Below are positions 24,238 through 35,887 of a stretch of 64,000 nt of DNA, piece by piece. The notes below the pieces were generated by a model. The model did not search any database. It had not been told where the DNA came from and saw only the letters and a program-made list of their open reading frames with translations. Numbering within the stretch: position 1 is the first letter of the stretch; the number at the start of each line of letters is the position of its first letter. Origin of the DNA: Norana najaformis (Eukaryota > Annelida > Clitellata > Crassiclitellata > Hormogastridae); the NCBI GenBank assembly GCA_964023275.1, contig OZ029914.1, positions 34,065,424 through 34,129,423 on the forward strand, in the 5' to 3' direction. Made by a program: the position numbers and the translations under genes.

Positions 24238-24400
24238 TCGTAATCGTAATCTCGAGATTTCTACTGCGCACAGTGATCGATAAATCGCGAAAATCAGCTC
24301 AGTTTTTTCACAGGCGTTCAGTCAAAAGAAAATCGATAGGCAAAAAGTGTTCGGTTCCAGGTCAAGATCCAGGAGTACAGTACGATCTGTATGTAATGTA
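24238..24400 (-). mobile_element. CR1/L2-like LINE 3' end, copy 1
   Basis: The plus strand starts with (CGTAAT)n and CTCGAGATTTCTACTGCGC, then TTCACAGGCGTTCAGTCAAA and TTCGGTTCCAGGTCAAGATC. This is the 3' terminus of the same family as the longest copy at 33.3 kb, in the minus orientation. The 3' tail on the sense strand is (GATTAC)n. Confidence 0.75.
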
Positions 24401-25264
24401 TTTAGACACTTATTATAGCGCCTTTTATTCATTTTATGTTGAAATTGTTTGTGGAACAGAAAACATAAACGTAGGCATGACGAATTTTAAAAACTGGCAT
24501 TCTTGTGACTGACACTAGTATTCATTTGACTGTAACATTTGCGGCAATACAGATTCGTTGTCAAGCGAATTGACCATCGACGCTGTAAATGCTCTTTGCC
24601 GGCCGGTAGCCAGCAAATGTATAGAACCACTGAAGTAAGAGTTGTGGCTTGCCTCATGTTGCTGCACGATGGCTGACCTCAAGCTGGTCCGTCTTTCACC
24701 GGCTTTTAAATCCCGTTGTGTGATGCATGGAAATTGACGATTCGTTGCTGATTCGTGTTGCGAAATGTAGCGAAAGGATTGTTGTTGCTGATGTTGTCGT
24801 ACTTGTGTTTCAGCCGAGAGACCGTTCTATTCCAGAAACATCTATTTGGGGATGGCGTTTGTTGCAGAATCATGAGCGATTATCTTAATGTACCTTATCG
24901 TCACTAGGTGTCGTTGTGGGGCAAAACATTGCCATAAGTCTGTGTAAATCCACTGCAAACCCATTTGGCTATTTGAGAATGAATGATAGAAGCAACGCCT
25001 GCACTCATAACCATCGCCTATGAGAGGCAATATTCCATTAATTTTTTCGTCGTGCGCGTGGGCAGTAACATTTGGTACCTGCTCTGCGGTCCGTTCAAAA
25101 CTCTGCATCTACAGATATATTAGGCCTAAACTAAACGGCAATAAAGTTGCGTTATGTCAAAGAAAATGACTAAGGACAAGCTAAACCTTCGTTAGAGTGT
25201 CTAAGTTTTTGTCCTTATGGGGTTGGCAACGAGCGTAGGCCTACACGTGATCTATTTTGACACT

Positions 25265-25795
25265 TAAAAATTTAAAAATTATTGATTCTTACCGGACAGC
25301 CTGGGTGGTCATCATAATTAAATGATTAATTGACCAGGATTTAAATTTTTTTGATTTTGCCGCACAGTCTGGGTGGTCATCATAATTAAATGATTAATTG
25401 ATCAGAATTTAAATTTTTTTGATTTTGCCGCACAGTCTGGGTGGTCATCATAATTAAATGATTAATTGACCAGAATTTGAAATTTTTTTGATTTTGCCGC
25501 ACAGTCTGGGTGGTCATCATAATTAAATGATTAATTGACCAGAATTTGAAATTTTTTGATTTTGCCGCACAGTCTGGGTGATCATCATAAATAAATGATT
25601 AATTGACCAGAATTTAATTTTTTTTGATTTTGCCGCACAGTCTGGGTGATCATCATAATTAAATGATTAATTGATCAGAATTTAAATTTGTTTGATTTTG
25701 CCGCACAGTCTGGGTGGTCATCATAATTAAATGATTAATTGATCAGAATTTAAAAAGCTATTGATTCTTGCCGGACAGTCTGGGTGGTCACCATA
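25265..25795. repeat. ~69-bp tandem array, 8 copies
   Basis: The motif CAGTCTGGGTGGTCATCATA recurs eight times at 68-70 base spacing from 25297 on. Each unit also holds AATTAAATGATTAATTGA and ends in GATTTTGCCG. Outer units (ACCGGACAG, TTGCCGGACAG) differ from inner ones (TGCCGCACAG), as expected if inner units spread by later amplification. The flanks 24400-25260 and 25800-26190 show no gene. Confidence 0.93.
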
Positions 25796-26194
25796 CGGTG
25801 ATTACACATTTTTGCCTTTGTTGAATTCATAAGGTTGAAGCCGTGATAATCTTTCACAAACGATGCCTGCATGGAAGGTGGCACACACATCAACAAGCCA
25901 CAAATTCATTCAGTTCTCCATTCTCCAGGATCGTCGTATGTCTTGATCATTCCCGCCTTAATTTCTAGGTCGTAATATACATGACACTGCTTGCAAGCCC
26001 GCTACTTACATTCGTCAGAAGTTTTATTCAGCAGTTCATAACAGCCTAAGTTGCTTATCCACCCTAGGCTTCCTCTCTGTCTTGTGGACTGACGTTCTGG
26101 ATTTTGAGCTAAATGCGGCTTGGCTTTGGTGCGCCATCGGTTGATGCCTTACGCATTAGATACCGGAGCATTAGAAGTTACTAATTATTATTAT

Positions 26195-27295
26195 TATTTG
26201 CTGATACTTTAGCAATCTCAGTTGCGGACTCATTCAGTGAACCTAGCTGCAGCGGTGCTTCAGTGTCTTCGTATTTGCTTGACAACTCTTTAACATAATC
26301 ACTCAAGTAGACGCTCTCCGAGGTACTGCGATCGCTACTTAATTGGCAATTTCTTCACTAACTGATTTATTTAGACAGTAAATTCTTATCGGTTTGTCGG
26401 TTGCGTCATCTGCTCAACGGTCTTAACTCTTGACGGGTCTAGGGATACACCCTACTTTGGTAAACGTGGCCAAAGAAACCAATTTGCTCCTTACTGAACT
26501 CGCATTCTGACGCCTTTAGACTTAAACCATATTCGATTAGTCTCTTCAAGACTTCATTCAGTGCTCAGTCGTGTTCTTCTCATGACCTTCGGTACACAAT
26601 AACACCTCCAATATGTTGTCTGGAAACACGGCATAGACCTCGATGAGTGGCGAATGTCGTGATGCAACGCGATTCCGGATGCAACTCAACTGACGGTAAC
26701 CCTAACGAAAATCCAATTTGCTAAAGACAACTGACCCATTTTGCTGCGAAGATGATGTCGTTAATTCCCGGCATTGGATGACGTTTCACAACGCGGTTTG
26801 GCCATCTCATATCGACGCTGAGTCAGATCTCATCAGAAAAAGTCTTAGGTTTATTGCTACCAAGACTGGTAAAATCCAAGGTGCAGGTTCAGTTGCTGGT
26901 TCTATGGTGCTTTCTTTGAAAAGCCTTTCGAGTTCAGCCTCGATTTTTGCTCTCGTGTAGGACATGCCTTCTGTGCGACGGGCGCTATAGGCTATCTTTA
27001 TCAATGTGAAGCTTTATTTGATAATAATCATTCAGCTTACCGATTCCGCTGAGCAGTTATGAGAAGCGAGTAATGACCGACCGACCGCAGCTCTGACTTC
27101 GGATCAAGACCCAAATGATTAGTCGAACACCTCAGAAATCCCAGTTGAAGGCATTGTGACAGCAATAACCTCTGGCGACCGTCGACTGCGCAGAACACTG
27201 GTTTCTCCTTCCTCTCGTTAACTTGGACTTCTACTTCGAAAAAGCGGCTTTCAGAAGCAGGGCTTCTCTGGTTTTTCGTCATTCGTCGGCGTCAT
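26195..27295 (-). pseudogene. Decayed Ty3/gypsy pol fragment
   Basis: Minus-strand frames carry broken gypsy domains. Around 26807-27004 it reads SYTRAKIEAELERLFKESTI then EPATEPAPWILPVLVAIN, the linker that opens gypsy reverse transcriptases. Further along (26380-26560) it reads VYPDPSRVKTVEQMTQPTDK, the segment after the RT core. Around 27040-27280 it reads FFEVEVQVNERKEKPVF, protease-like. Several stops and frameshifts separate them and the YxDD core is not intact. It is a different family from the intact element at 39.5-45.8 kb; related scraps occur at 53.3-53.7 and 54.5-54.8 kb. Confidence 0.65.
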
Positions 27296-27299
27296 GCTG

Positions 27300-28560
27300 A
27301 GTGTTTGGGCTTTTTCGTACACGTAAGACCCAGACATGTGTAGAAAGAGTGCCTTCCTTTGCACGGTTTCGTCTATCGACATGGCGATTCACATGTTTTC
27401 GAAATAAGACACATTTTCACCGACGTGGACCAACCGACGTAGATTCTCTGTCGACGTCGAATTCAGTAAAAGATCGAATGAACATTTTCTTCTACAGTTC
27501 GAACTTAGTCGTCGCTAGTCCTGAAGTTTTTAACTGCTTCATATGTTGGTAAAATCAACAAGTGCATTTACAGCACCCCAAACCCCGAAGTGCCACTGTC
27601 TCAGTGCGTATCGTTACTGTAACTGTCTTTAATTCTGTTCTGTAGACGGACAGTTACCTGTAGTCTTCACTTATGCCAATCCCATTATGCATTAACACTA
27701 CACTAGCGATTAATAATAACAATAACGACAACAAATATTGATAACAATAACTATATCAATAGCGATAACGATCGCGATAACGAGAACGATAAAGATAACG
27801 ACAAAAATAAGAAGAACGGGTACGGTAACGAAAGCGGTAACACTAACGAGAACTAGAGCTTAACAACAGCAAAAATAGTATTGATAACAAGAGCAAGAAC
27901 AGTATAATAATAATAGTTGGAGATTTAAATATTTCTTGTAGAAATTAGAAGTCAGTTGTTGGGAGAATTAAAAAGTAAATTTCCTCTCTCGTCTTTTTCA
28001 TCATTCGATCAGCCAGTTTGTTTCAAATTCTCATTTGTAATTTTACCGACATTTACATTCCATTACTTTTACAGTTACGGCGTTTTACAGCGTCCATTCA
28101 TTGTGCGCAAGTAATTGTTTTTCTTTGCAGATCATTTCTATTGCACGCTTTTGTGCGCTTTTTCCATTTCAGGCCACCGGAGGTAGCTTTTGCTATCGAA
28201 AGAACTCACCTTCTGTACAGGTCTTTGATAAGCCAGCGGATCTTTTGTAACTGGAAGAAAGCCATCTAGAGAAAATCTTTGGTTGCGTTCAGAGAAAGTA
28301 GAATTCTAATTCAAGCGTCGAAATCAAACTTTTCTAGTGCGCACGATTCTAAATTTAACTCTAAAGGTCGGCTTGTGCGCTGTGATTAATTATTCTGTCG
28401 AACCGAACTTGAGAAACGCGATGCGTTCGACCGGCGGAAGAAAGTACAAACTTGGAATGACTTCTTGAGAATTTCATAATCGAAATTAACGGATAATTTT
28501 GTTCCTTTTGCGAAAAACGCCTGAATAAAAGGAATCTTTAAAGACGGCCGAAATCTGTTT
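27300..28560. other. No gene recognised; AAC/GATAAC-rich stretch
   Basis: 27300-27480 continues the similarity seen at 54.8-54.9 kb (TGTGTAGAAAGAGTGCCTTC against TGTGTAGAAGGAGTGCCTTC). 27710-27910 is an imperfect (GATAAC/AATAAC)n tract. 27960-28560 shows nothing recognisable. Confidence 0.5.
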
Positions 28561-28900
28561 TCTGGACGGACTTGGCCACTCCCAGAAGCTGAAGGTATCG
28601 TCGGTCAGCGTAGGTAGAACTTTCCTTCAGCGGCTGCTGCTGCTGCTGCTGTGTCTACCTTGGACGCTAACGGACGGACGTGCGGACGGGCACCGGCGAT
28701 CAGCGTGGGCGACCATCGAAAGGCAAAAGTGGGAGGAGAGAGCGCGTGCTGGCTGGCCCTGCCTGGCCCTGCCTGGCCCAGCCTGACCCTGCCTGGCCCT
28801 GCCTGGCTTTGTATCGAAAGAGAGGAGAGGCAGCGCGCGATAGGACGGACTGCAGCGGAGACCGGCTGTCCATAAAATACGAACTACTTATGTCGTCGAC
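28561..28900. other. GC-rich stretch with (CTGGCCCTGC)n
   Basis: A GC-rich island in AT-rich surroundings, with CTG repeats at about 28632-28652 and a short 10-bp minisatellite CTGGCCCTGC at about 28750-28806. It has the look of a promoter or 5' UTR, but no coding exon could be assigned. 28900-29980 shows no gene. Confidence 0.4.
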
Positions 28901-29991
28901 GCACCTGTGCGTCCTATCCCAGGTATCTGGGATTAAAGGAATAATGAGGAATTATTCATCCCTTACCCTCGCGGCGGCATCCGTGTCAGGATATACAAGC
29001 AGCAGCCCAGCTCACTCGTCTGACCAACTGTCACGGCTAGAACCATTGTCATACATTGTACTTGCACTAATTAAACTTCTTTAGGTGCTCAGAATGTGTC
29101 AACTGCTCCGAGCTGAAAATACTGTTTTTCGATGCTTACTTATTTATTTATTACAAGATGCAGTAGTTCTAGCCGATCATAGTAGATTAATCTGTACTGA
29201 AAGCCTCGTGCTATACCTTTACAGCTCACGTGTTAAATCCCAATTATAATTATAGAGATATCAAGCAGAACCTCTCAAAATAAAAGGAAGTCTTGCACGC
29301 AGATTTTTTACTTAGTTTTCCATAGGATTATCGGTGATGTATTCATGGGGCATTGCGGACGTATGCCCGTCCCCTAATCTTGACGCACTGACATTGATAT
29401 CATTGGTTCCATATTCCGTCCCAGATCACTTTGAACTCTGACTTCAGAAGGACTGGTAAATCGCTGGTTTGTAGTGAACTTGACTGATTGAAACAACGAA
29501 TAGCCAGTCATCCGTGAACGAACTGAGACGTGTACTGGCGAGCATTTGGATATATTCACAACGGAAACGATTTTGGTTCGTTTAATAATTAATTAATGCC
29601 GGAAGATGAGACGACATATATAGCTCGAGAGCTTGGAACCTGAGAAATATTGGCCAGTTTTATTTCAAGATCCTGGTCAGATCAGGTGAGTAGGGATTGA
29701 TCGTTCACGCGTAGGCATACAGCAGGTGATTGTGCGTTTCCGTGAACTATAAACTTAATCAGATGTGGCGTGCAATGAACTCGTGAATATTTTACTGTTC
29801 GGTTGCGAGCAAAAGTCAATAAGCACCATCAAGTGGACGGAGGGAGAATGAAGGCCTCGCTTCAGGTCTAAGTGATCCGTAACGCGTTTTGTCGGGAAAG
29901 GTAGACGGGCAGCTGTAGAAGTTCAGGAATGGTCACAGATTAGGATAAAGAGACAAGACAAGACACAGCGAGACTGAAACATGCAGAGGCA

Positions 29992-30113
29992 GATCATGAT
30001 CATGATCATGATCATCGGCATTATCATCGTCATCATCATCATCATCATTCATCATCGTCATCATCATCATCGTCATCATCATCATCATCATCATCATCGT
30101 CATCATCATGGTC

Positions 30114-30145
<32 letters not shown>
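29992..30145. repeat. (ATC)n and (ATA)n tracts
   Basis: A CATGAT/CATCAT tract followed by (ATA)n. The Met/Asp-rich minus-strand frame is an artefact. 30150-30685 has no recognisable gene. Confidence 0.93.
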
Positions 30146-30146
<1 letters not shown>

Positions 30147-30687
30147 TGTAACAGTAATTCACCTGCTCGACATTCTCAGTGACATTCGTAAGCTTCAAGC
30201 GATGACGCATCAGGAGTAGAACCCAAGAACCAGAGCCAAAAACCTTTCAATCAAAGCATCTCAGCATCTCTAGCTTCAAATGGTCGTTGGATCGACCTCG
30301 GAATCTCTCTTCTTCTGAGGAATTGATATAGATTCACTTATTTACAGGTGTGTTACCTCTACCCCAGCAGCGATGCTTGTCGAAGACTTTCGAAGGAAGG
30401 TGGAAATTCTGGTAGCTGTTGCAGCAGAGGAAGATTAAGCATCTGCACTGGCAGAAACCACATTCTGTTAATACGAGGAGCGTGTTCTCACATAATTTGC
30501 TCACCTGTAACGTATCTTACCTTACTTCCCGTCCCGAGAATACGGGTCCATCATGAGAAGCGATCGACGTCTCAAGGTCAAGGCTGCCGTCCGAGAGTCG
30601 ACGGTCAAAGGGAAAGTGAAAATCTTGTTTTAGTGATAAATAGAATTACACCCGCGTTCTTTATACTATCGGAATAGTAATAATTCT

Positions 30688-31030
30688 CATCGTAATCGGA
30701 ATCGGAATCGTAATTCCGAGATTTCTACAGCGCCCAACCAAAGCCACGTCGCGGGGACCAGCTTATTCACATGCGCTCAGTCAAAACAAAATCGATAAGC
30801 AAAAGAGTTCGGTTCCAGGTCGAGATCCAAAAATCAGGCGGAGAGACAGCTTGGCAGCTATTCGGGATGGCGGTGTTTGGGGTTTGAGAGGAGAGAGAGA
30901 GATAAGAGGAAGAAGGGGTGCCAGCTTAGAATCTGTGAAAGAGGAATGTTTTCAGTCTTGAGTGAAAGGTCGATGCAGAAATTGCAAATTTGTATAGCGG
31001 CACCTAAAAAGAAGCTTTTCAGAGGCGTTC
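30688..31030 (-). mobile_element. CR1/L2-like LINE 3' end, copy 2
   Basis: The plus strand begins with (CGGAAT)n and TTCCGAGATTTCTACAGCGC and shares ACCAGCTTATTCACATGCGC, GTTCGGTTCCAGGTCGAGAT and AATGTTTTCAGTCTTGAGTG with the 33.3-kb copy. Minus orientation. A short tail of another repeat (TTGTATAGCGGCACC) follows near 30990. Confidence 0.8.
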
Positions 31031-32480
31031 CTTAACTGCCTACAAGAAACCACGAATCATTCTTAAGAGCTTATACGCTCTTTAGCTGTAGTAAAGACGG
31101 GAAGAAAATATAGGCCTATGATATGGACAGGTATTTGGAGAATAAGTGTTAAGAATCAATATTTGGAGGCGAGGCGGAAGTCATAGAGGCCTACTAAGTA
31201 CGTTGTACAGTGGTATACATCGGGGTGTGTCGAAACGTTTTAAGCTGGCGTGAAAATGGCTGCGATGTCTGCAGATGCAGCTTTGAATGAATTTTAAGTC
31301 AGCATTTTAGCCTCTTAAGCGATTGGATAGGATTATGGACCACCATAACCAAACAGTTAAACATGAACACTTAGCGCTGGGGATCTATAGCAAGTCGCCT
31401 GGCTTGCCAGATGGATAAGCGGGATCTCGTCATGAATATATAGGGCCCAAGCTATTAGTTGTATGATGATACTAACACTGCTGAGCTTTGTAATGATGCA
31501 TTATCAAATAACAGTTGTATTGCATAATTACATGTTGCATTGCATGTATTAATGTGTATTGTATTTGTAGTGTATTTGTATTGTATTTTGTATGCATCTC
31601 TGGGTCCGAATGCTGGAGGAAATAGCAAGAGCCACAGTGTTGCATCTTGGGTGCGAATATGGGCAGGTAAGGCATCGATGTCAACGTTTGCATCTGAGCA
31701 TTTATACAGCGCCTTCAGGGAACCTCTCAAATTAAAGGCGCTTCAAAATATGAGCCGTATACGTTCGATGACTGTAATAACAGAACTGTAACGGCGTCTC
31801 ATCTTACCATACCTGGTGCCGTTATCCTTAGCGCCGTCGATGCAATGGACAATGTTTCGTCGTCGAATGCGGCTGACGTCTGTATAGCTCGGCTTCTCAT
31901 CGCAACATAGTCAGCATAATTAGATTTCCGAACACTTCCGACTTCTGACGGACTTTAACGAGGCTCCACCTTCCCCACGCCTCAGAGTCAGGCTCCCGGG
32001 ACAATTGATCGAATTGAAGAAGGTCAAGTCGAGGCCTTTGTTGAATTCCAACGTTGAATTCTCTCCGTCATCTTCTCAATCAACCTACCTCACCTGCTAC
32101 CATAACGCTTTAGACCACTTTGGATGAGGAGTACTTCCGTAGAAATAATTCTTGTACAGGGGAGAGTTGAAGACCAATTTTGTGACTGGATAATCAAGTT
32201 AGAGGTAATTTCCATTGAAGTTCTTTCGAAAGCTTTTTCAGCTCAAGTATTTTTCACGTTGACAGTTCGCAAAGTAGTTTTACATCGAACTTTATTGTAG
32301 AAACACGCAGAAAGGCTAAAAAGATATAGTTAGCGTAACAAAAACGTTTCAGCAGCATCTGGTCAGAGACCATGTAAGAATGTCCTTGCTAAAAATATGC
32401 CACTTGTTATCATCTCATTAGTTCAGGCCTTCGCTTTGTCCGCGTATAATGACTTAACCGCTACAGAAGTCGCGTGAGAA
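31031..32480. other. No gene recognised
   Basis: Contains (TGTATT)n-like sequence at about 31530-31590 and a repeat-type tail with TTTATACAGCGCCTTC near 31700. 31800-32480 has no coding stretch or repeat I can name. Confidence 0.5.
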
Positions 32481-32483
32481 CCA

Positions 32484-32716
32484 CATACTTACATGCATAC
32501 ATACATACATAGGCCTATATACATGCATGCATACATACAGCCATCTATACATGCAGTCATACATACATACATGTATACATACATACGTACATACATACTT
32601 ATATACATATATACACATACATACATACATACATACATAGGCCTATATACATGCAAACATACATGAAGCCATCCATACATGCAATCATAGGTATGTACGT
32701 ACGTGCATACATATAT
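32484..32716. repeat. (CATA)n microsatellite
   Basis: Imperfect CATA/CATG repeats. The hAT-like MITE at 32719 is inserted into the AT-rich end of this tract; (TA)n and (CATA)n continue on the other side at 33109-33190. Confidence 0.95.
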
Positions 32717-32718
32717 AT

Positions 32719-33108
32719 TAGGGCTGTACCGAACATTCGCTTCGTATTCGCTTTGGGGCCGAATAGTGGGCCAAAAAGCTATTCGGTATTCGGTCGAATA
32801 GTAGCGGTCGGACCGAATACGAATAGTGGTCACATGGCATCCGTTTCTGCTATAGCGAGTGGACTGAAGTGACTCTGTCATTAAAATAATATATGCTGTG
32901 GTTGCAGCCAGGCGTTGCCTACTGCCTGGACCGCGGTATTGCAGTGTCAGTATCTCATTCTTTGTGTACAGTGTCTGAACGTTAACGTTCAGCCTTTGAG
33001 GCTAGAGCAGGTCAAATGTTAGTATTCGTATTCGTATTCGGCCGAATAGTTGGTCCAATTATTCGTATTCGGCCGAATAGTGATAATCACCTATTCGGTA
33101 CAGCCCTA
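32719..33108. mobile_element. hAT-like MITE, 390 bp
   Basis: The ends are perfect inverted repeats TAGGGCTGTACCGAA and TTCGGTACAGCCCTA. Both flanks are ATATATAT, consistent with an 8-bp hAT-type target duplication, though the site is an AT microsatellite so the duplication cannot be proven. Subterminal regions hold several copies of ATTCGTATTCGGCCGAATAG-like palindromic motifs on both sides. The interior has no transposase frame, so it is non-autonomous. Confidence 0.85.
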
Positions 33109-33305
33109 ATATATATATATATGGGTGTGTGTGTATACATAACTACATACATACATACATAAATACATACATACACACATACATACGATTTCCTTTAGAG
33201 GGAAACCGATTTCTGTAGGTAGGTCAAAGGTGAAGCTGCCTTTATATGTTGATGCAAGAAGCATAGGCCCTACGTTGTGCCAGACAACCGGCGCCTGTGC
33301 CAAGA

Positions 33306-33840
33306 GTAATCGTAATCGTAATCGTAATCTCGAGATTTCTACAGCGCTCAACGAAAGCTAAGTCGCGGGAACCAGCTTATTCACAGGCGCTCAGTCAAAA
33401 CAAAATCGATAGGCAAAAGGGTTAAGATCCAGGAGTCAGGCACTCAGACAGTCGGACGGTTACGGTGGATGGTGTTTGAAATTGAAGCGAGAAGAGAGAT
33501 AAGGGGAAGAGGAAGAATCAGGATAAGATTTCTGGAAAAGAAATGTTTTCAGTCTTGAGTGGAAGACCTGCGCAGAAACTGAAAGAGGTGAAGTGTTGTT
33601 GAGTTCGTATGATTGATCAGATAACTGTCGCAATTCTGGCGGGAGTTTGTTCCAAAGGGGTGGGGCAGCTATGGCTATGAAGCGATTTCCAACTTTTAAG
33701 GATGAGGTGACGGGAGGGCGAAGAAGTGTTAGGACAGATGAGGAGCGGGTTGAACGGAGTGGTTGGATAGTAAATAATTGACGAAGGTAGGAGGGTTGGG
33801 AGGATTGAAGTGTGTTGTAGGTGAGGGATAAGACTTTGTA
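33306..33840 (-). mobile_element. CR1/L2-like LINE 3' end, copy 3 (longest)
   Basis: The minus strand translates to the C-terminal tail of a LINE ORF2: EYKVLSLTYNTLQSSQPSYL, RSTRSSSVLTLLRPPVTSSL, NRFIAIAAPPLWNKLPPELR, VFHSRLKTFLFQKSYP. The pattern R-S-x-R-S-S...A-x-P-x-L-W-N-x-L-P...F-x-x-x-L-K-T is typical of CR1/L2 elements after the RT domain. It ends in a 3' UTR with GTTGAGCGCTGTAGAAATC and a (GATTAC)n tail at 33306-33330. 5'-truncated. Confidence 0.85.
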
Positions 33841-33984
33841 CTCTATTCGTTATTCGAGAGAGTCTTCTGTCTTCGCTTCAGCAGCAGATTGTAATCTGGT
33901 AAGTGAAGCGCGACATAGGCCTACTGAAGCAGATCGGATCGAGCAAGAGGGCGAGTCTATCGCCAACTGGCGATTGATTTCGCC

Positions 33985-34620
33985 TCAACCATCTCCCTTA
34001 AGGAGGGCTTCGTTCTTTAGTGCGGCTTTCGATGTTTATGGAAGGCTTCAATCTTCTGGACGCGTTTCGATCTTTAGGTATTGTTGTGATCTTTTTAAGG
34101 AGGGTTTCGATCTTTAGTTCGGGTTTCGATGTATATGGAGGGCTTCAATCTTCTGGATGCGTTTCGATCTTTAGGTATTGTTGTGATCTTTTTAAGGAGG
34201 GCTTCGATCTTTAGTGCGGCTTTCGATGTTTATGGAGGGCTTCAATCTTCTGGATGCGTTTCGATCTTTAGGTATTGTTGTGATCTTTTTAAGGAGGGCT
34301 TCGATCTTTAGTTCGGGTTTCGATCTTTATGGAGGGCTTCGATCTTCTGGATGCGTTTCGATCTTTAGGTATTGTTGTGATCTTTTTAAGGAGGGCTTCG
34401 ATCTTTAGTGCGGCTTTCGATGTTTATGGAGGGCTTCAATCTTCTGGATGCGTTTCGATCTTTAGGTATTGTTGTGATCTTTTTAAAGAGGGCTTCGTTC
34501 TTTAGTTCGGGTTTCGATCTTTATGGAGGGCTTCATTTTCAGGTCGGGTTTCGATCTTTAGGTAGAGTTCAACTTTTAAGCAGGGCTTCGATTCTTAGGT
34601 CGGGTTTGGATCTTTAAGCC
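33985..34620. repeat. ~95-bp tandem array (TTTCGATCTTTAG family)
   Basis: About six units contain TTTAAGGAGGGCTTCGATC, TTTATGGAGGGCTTCAATC, TTCTGGATGCGTTTCGATC and TTTAGGTATTGTTGTGATC. Units are about 95-98 bp, so all forward frames stay open for one to two units and give short repeated frames. A shorter array of the same family is at 49.27-49.48 kb. Confidence 0.9.
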
Positions 34621-35560
34621 GGATTTCGATCTTCAGGTTGGGTTTCCATCTTCAGATGCAGTTTCAATCTTTAGGTTAGGGTTTAGATCTTTAGGCAGGA
34701 TTTCAATTTTTAGATCGGGTTACGATTTTCAGATGGTGCTTCGATCGTCAGGTTGAGTTTCGACCTTAAAGTAGGATTTCACTCCGGTCGGGTTTCGACC
34801 CTGATGTAGGATTTCGATTTTCAGTCGTGTTTCAACCTTGAGGTAGTATTTCGATGTTGGGCTTCCATCTTCAAGTAGGATTTCGATCTTCAGATTGATT
34901 TTGACCATGAGTTAAGATTTCGATCTTCAGTCGGATTTAGACCGTGAAGTCAGTAGACCGTGAAGTCAGTAGACCGTTGTCAACATCAATGTACGTCCAT
35001 CCATGAAGAATTAAAGCCAGACCACACAGTTCGAGGTTGGATGGATGATGGCGGATGGATCGACGAAAGGATGGATAGAGGGGATGCATGGATGAATTAA
35101 TGACTGGTCTGATGGATAAATGTAGCGAGGGATGGGTTTTTGGTGGGCGGATGGATGGATGAATGGATGAAACTTCATGTGTGGTTTCGATCTTTAGGTA
35201 GGATATTGATATGTAGGTAGAATTTCGATCTTCAGATGCGGTGTCGATCATCAAATCGGGTTTCGATCTTTGGCTTGGACATGGATATTTAGGTAAATTT
35301 TCAGTCTTATAGTCGGGTTTGGGCTCCAATCTATAGGCGGAGTTCGACTTATAGGTGGAGTTTCGATATTCAGTTCTGGTAGGATGTCGATCTTTATCGC
35401 AAGTAGGAATTCAATCTTTACTTAAGGTCGGATTCCGATCTTTGATTAGAGTAGGATTTCGATAATCGATTCAGATATAATTCGTTCTTCAGTTCGTGTC
35501 TGACCTTCATCTTCAATTAGGGTATGATTTCGATATTTATTTTGAATTTGTTATCGATCT
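34621..35560. repeat. Degenerate continuation of the TTTCGATCTTYAG array
   Basis: Diverged units of about 20-45 bases with (GT)TTCGATCTT(C/T)AG cores, interrupted at about 35035-35175 by GGATGGATGAATG-type simple repeats. Probably the decayed edge of the array at 34 kb. No gene. Confidence 0.7.
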
Positions 35561-35887
35561 TCAGTTCGTGTAGTTTTCGCATTTCGTGACAGGAATGAAT
35601 TTTTGTGCAGGAAATTTCAACACGACTGGCAGAACTTTTTCGGCAATGATTGGAGAGGAATCAGTAGTATTTACATTCGATGTACAACGTGGGATGTAGT
35701 CTTCTTTATTACTTTCTTCCTGTGAGTTAAGTAGGAGGGGTTGAATTTTAGGCTCAAATAGGATGGGCGTGGTTTCCATCCAAGAGCGAATGTTTTTTGC
35801 AACTCGTTTCCTTCTTAGTTTAGAGGGGTTTTGGAATGTTGGCATGAAATAGGATGCACCACCTCTGAACGAAAGTGAGAAGAACAT
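35561..35887 (-). CDS. Hypothetical ORF, 108 codons, adjoining the 33-bp array
   Basis: Unrecognised. It reads MFFSLSFRGGASYFMPTF, then a basic run KLRRKRVAKN and a mixed C-terminal half. Composition is not low complexity. The same minus frame stays open upstream through the whole 33-bp array (as NEVGIFFSLSV repeats) to beyond 36,600, so the Met at 35887 need not be the start. No splice, promoter or homology support, so coding status is uncertain. Confidence 0.25.
   Translation of the reverse strand: MFFSLSFRGGASYFMPTFQNPSKLRRKRVAKNIRSWMETTPILFEPKIQPLLLNSQEESNKEDYIPRCTSNVNTTDSSPIIAEKVLPVVLKFPAQKFIPVTKCENYTN

Noticed and set aside
25265..25795. CRISPR-like array
   Set aside because: Units are head-to-tail without unique spacers and the DNA is eukaryotic.
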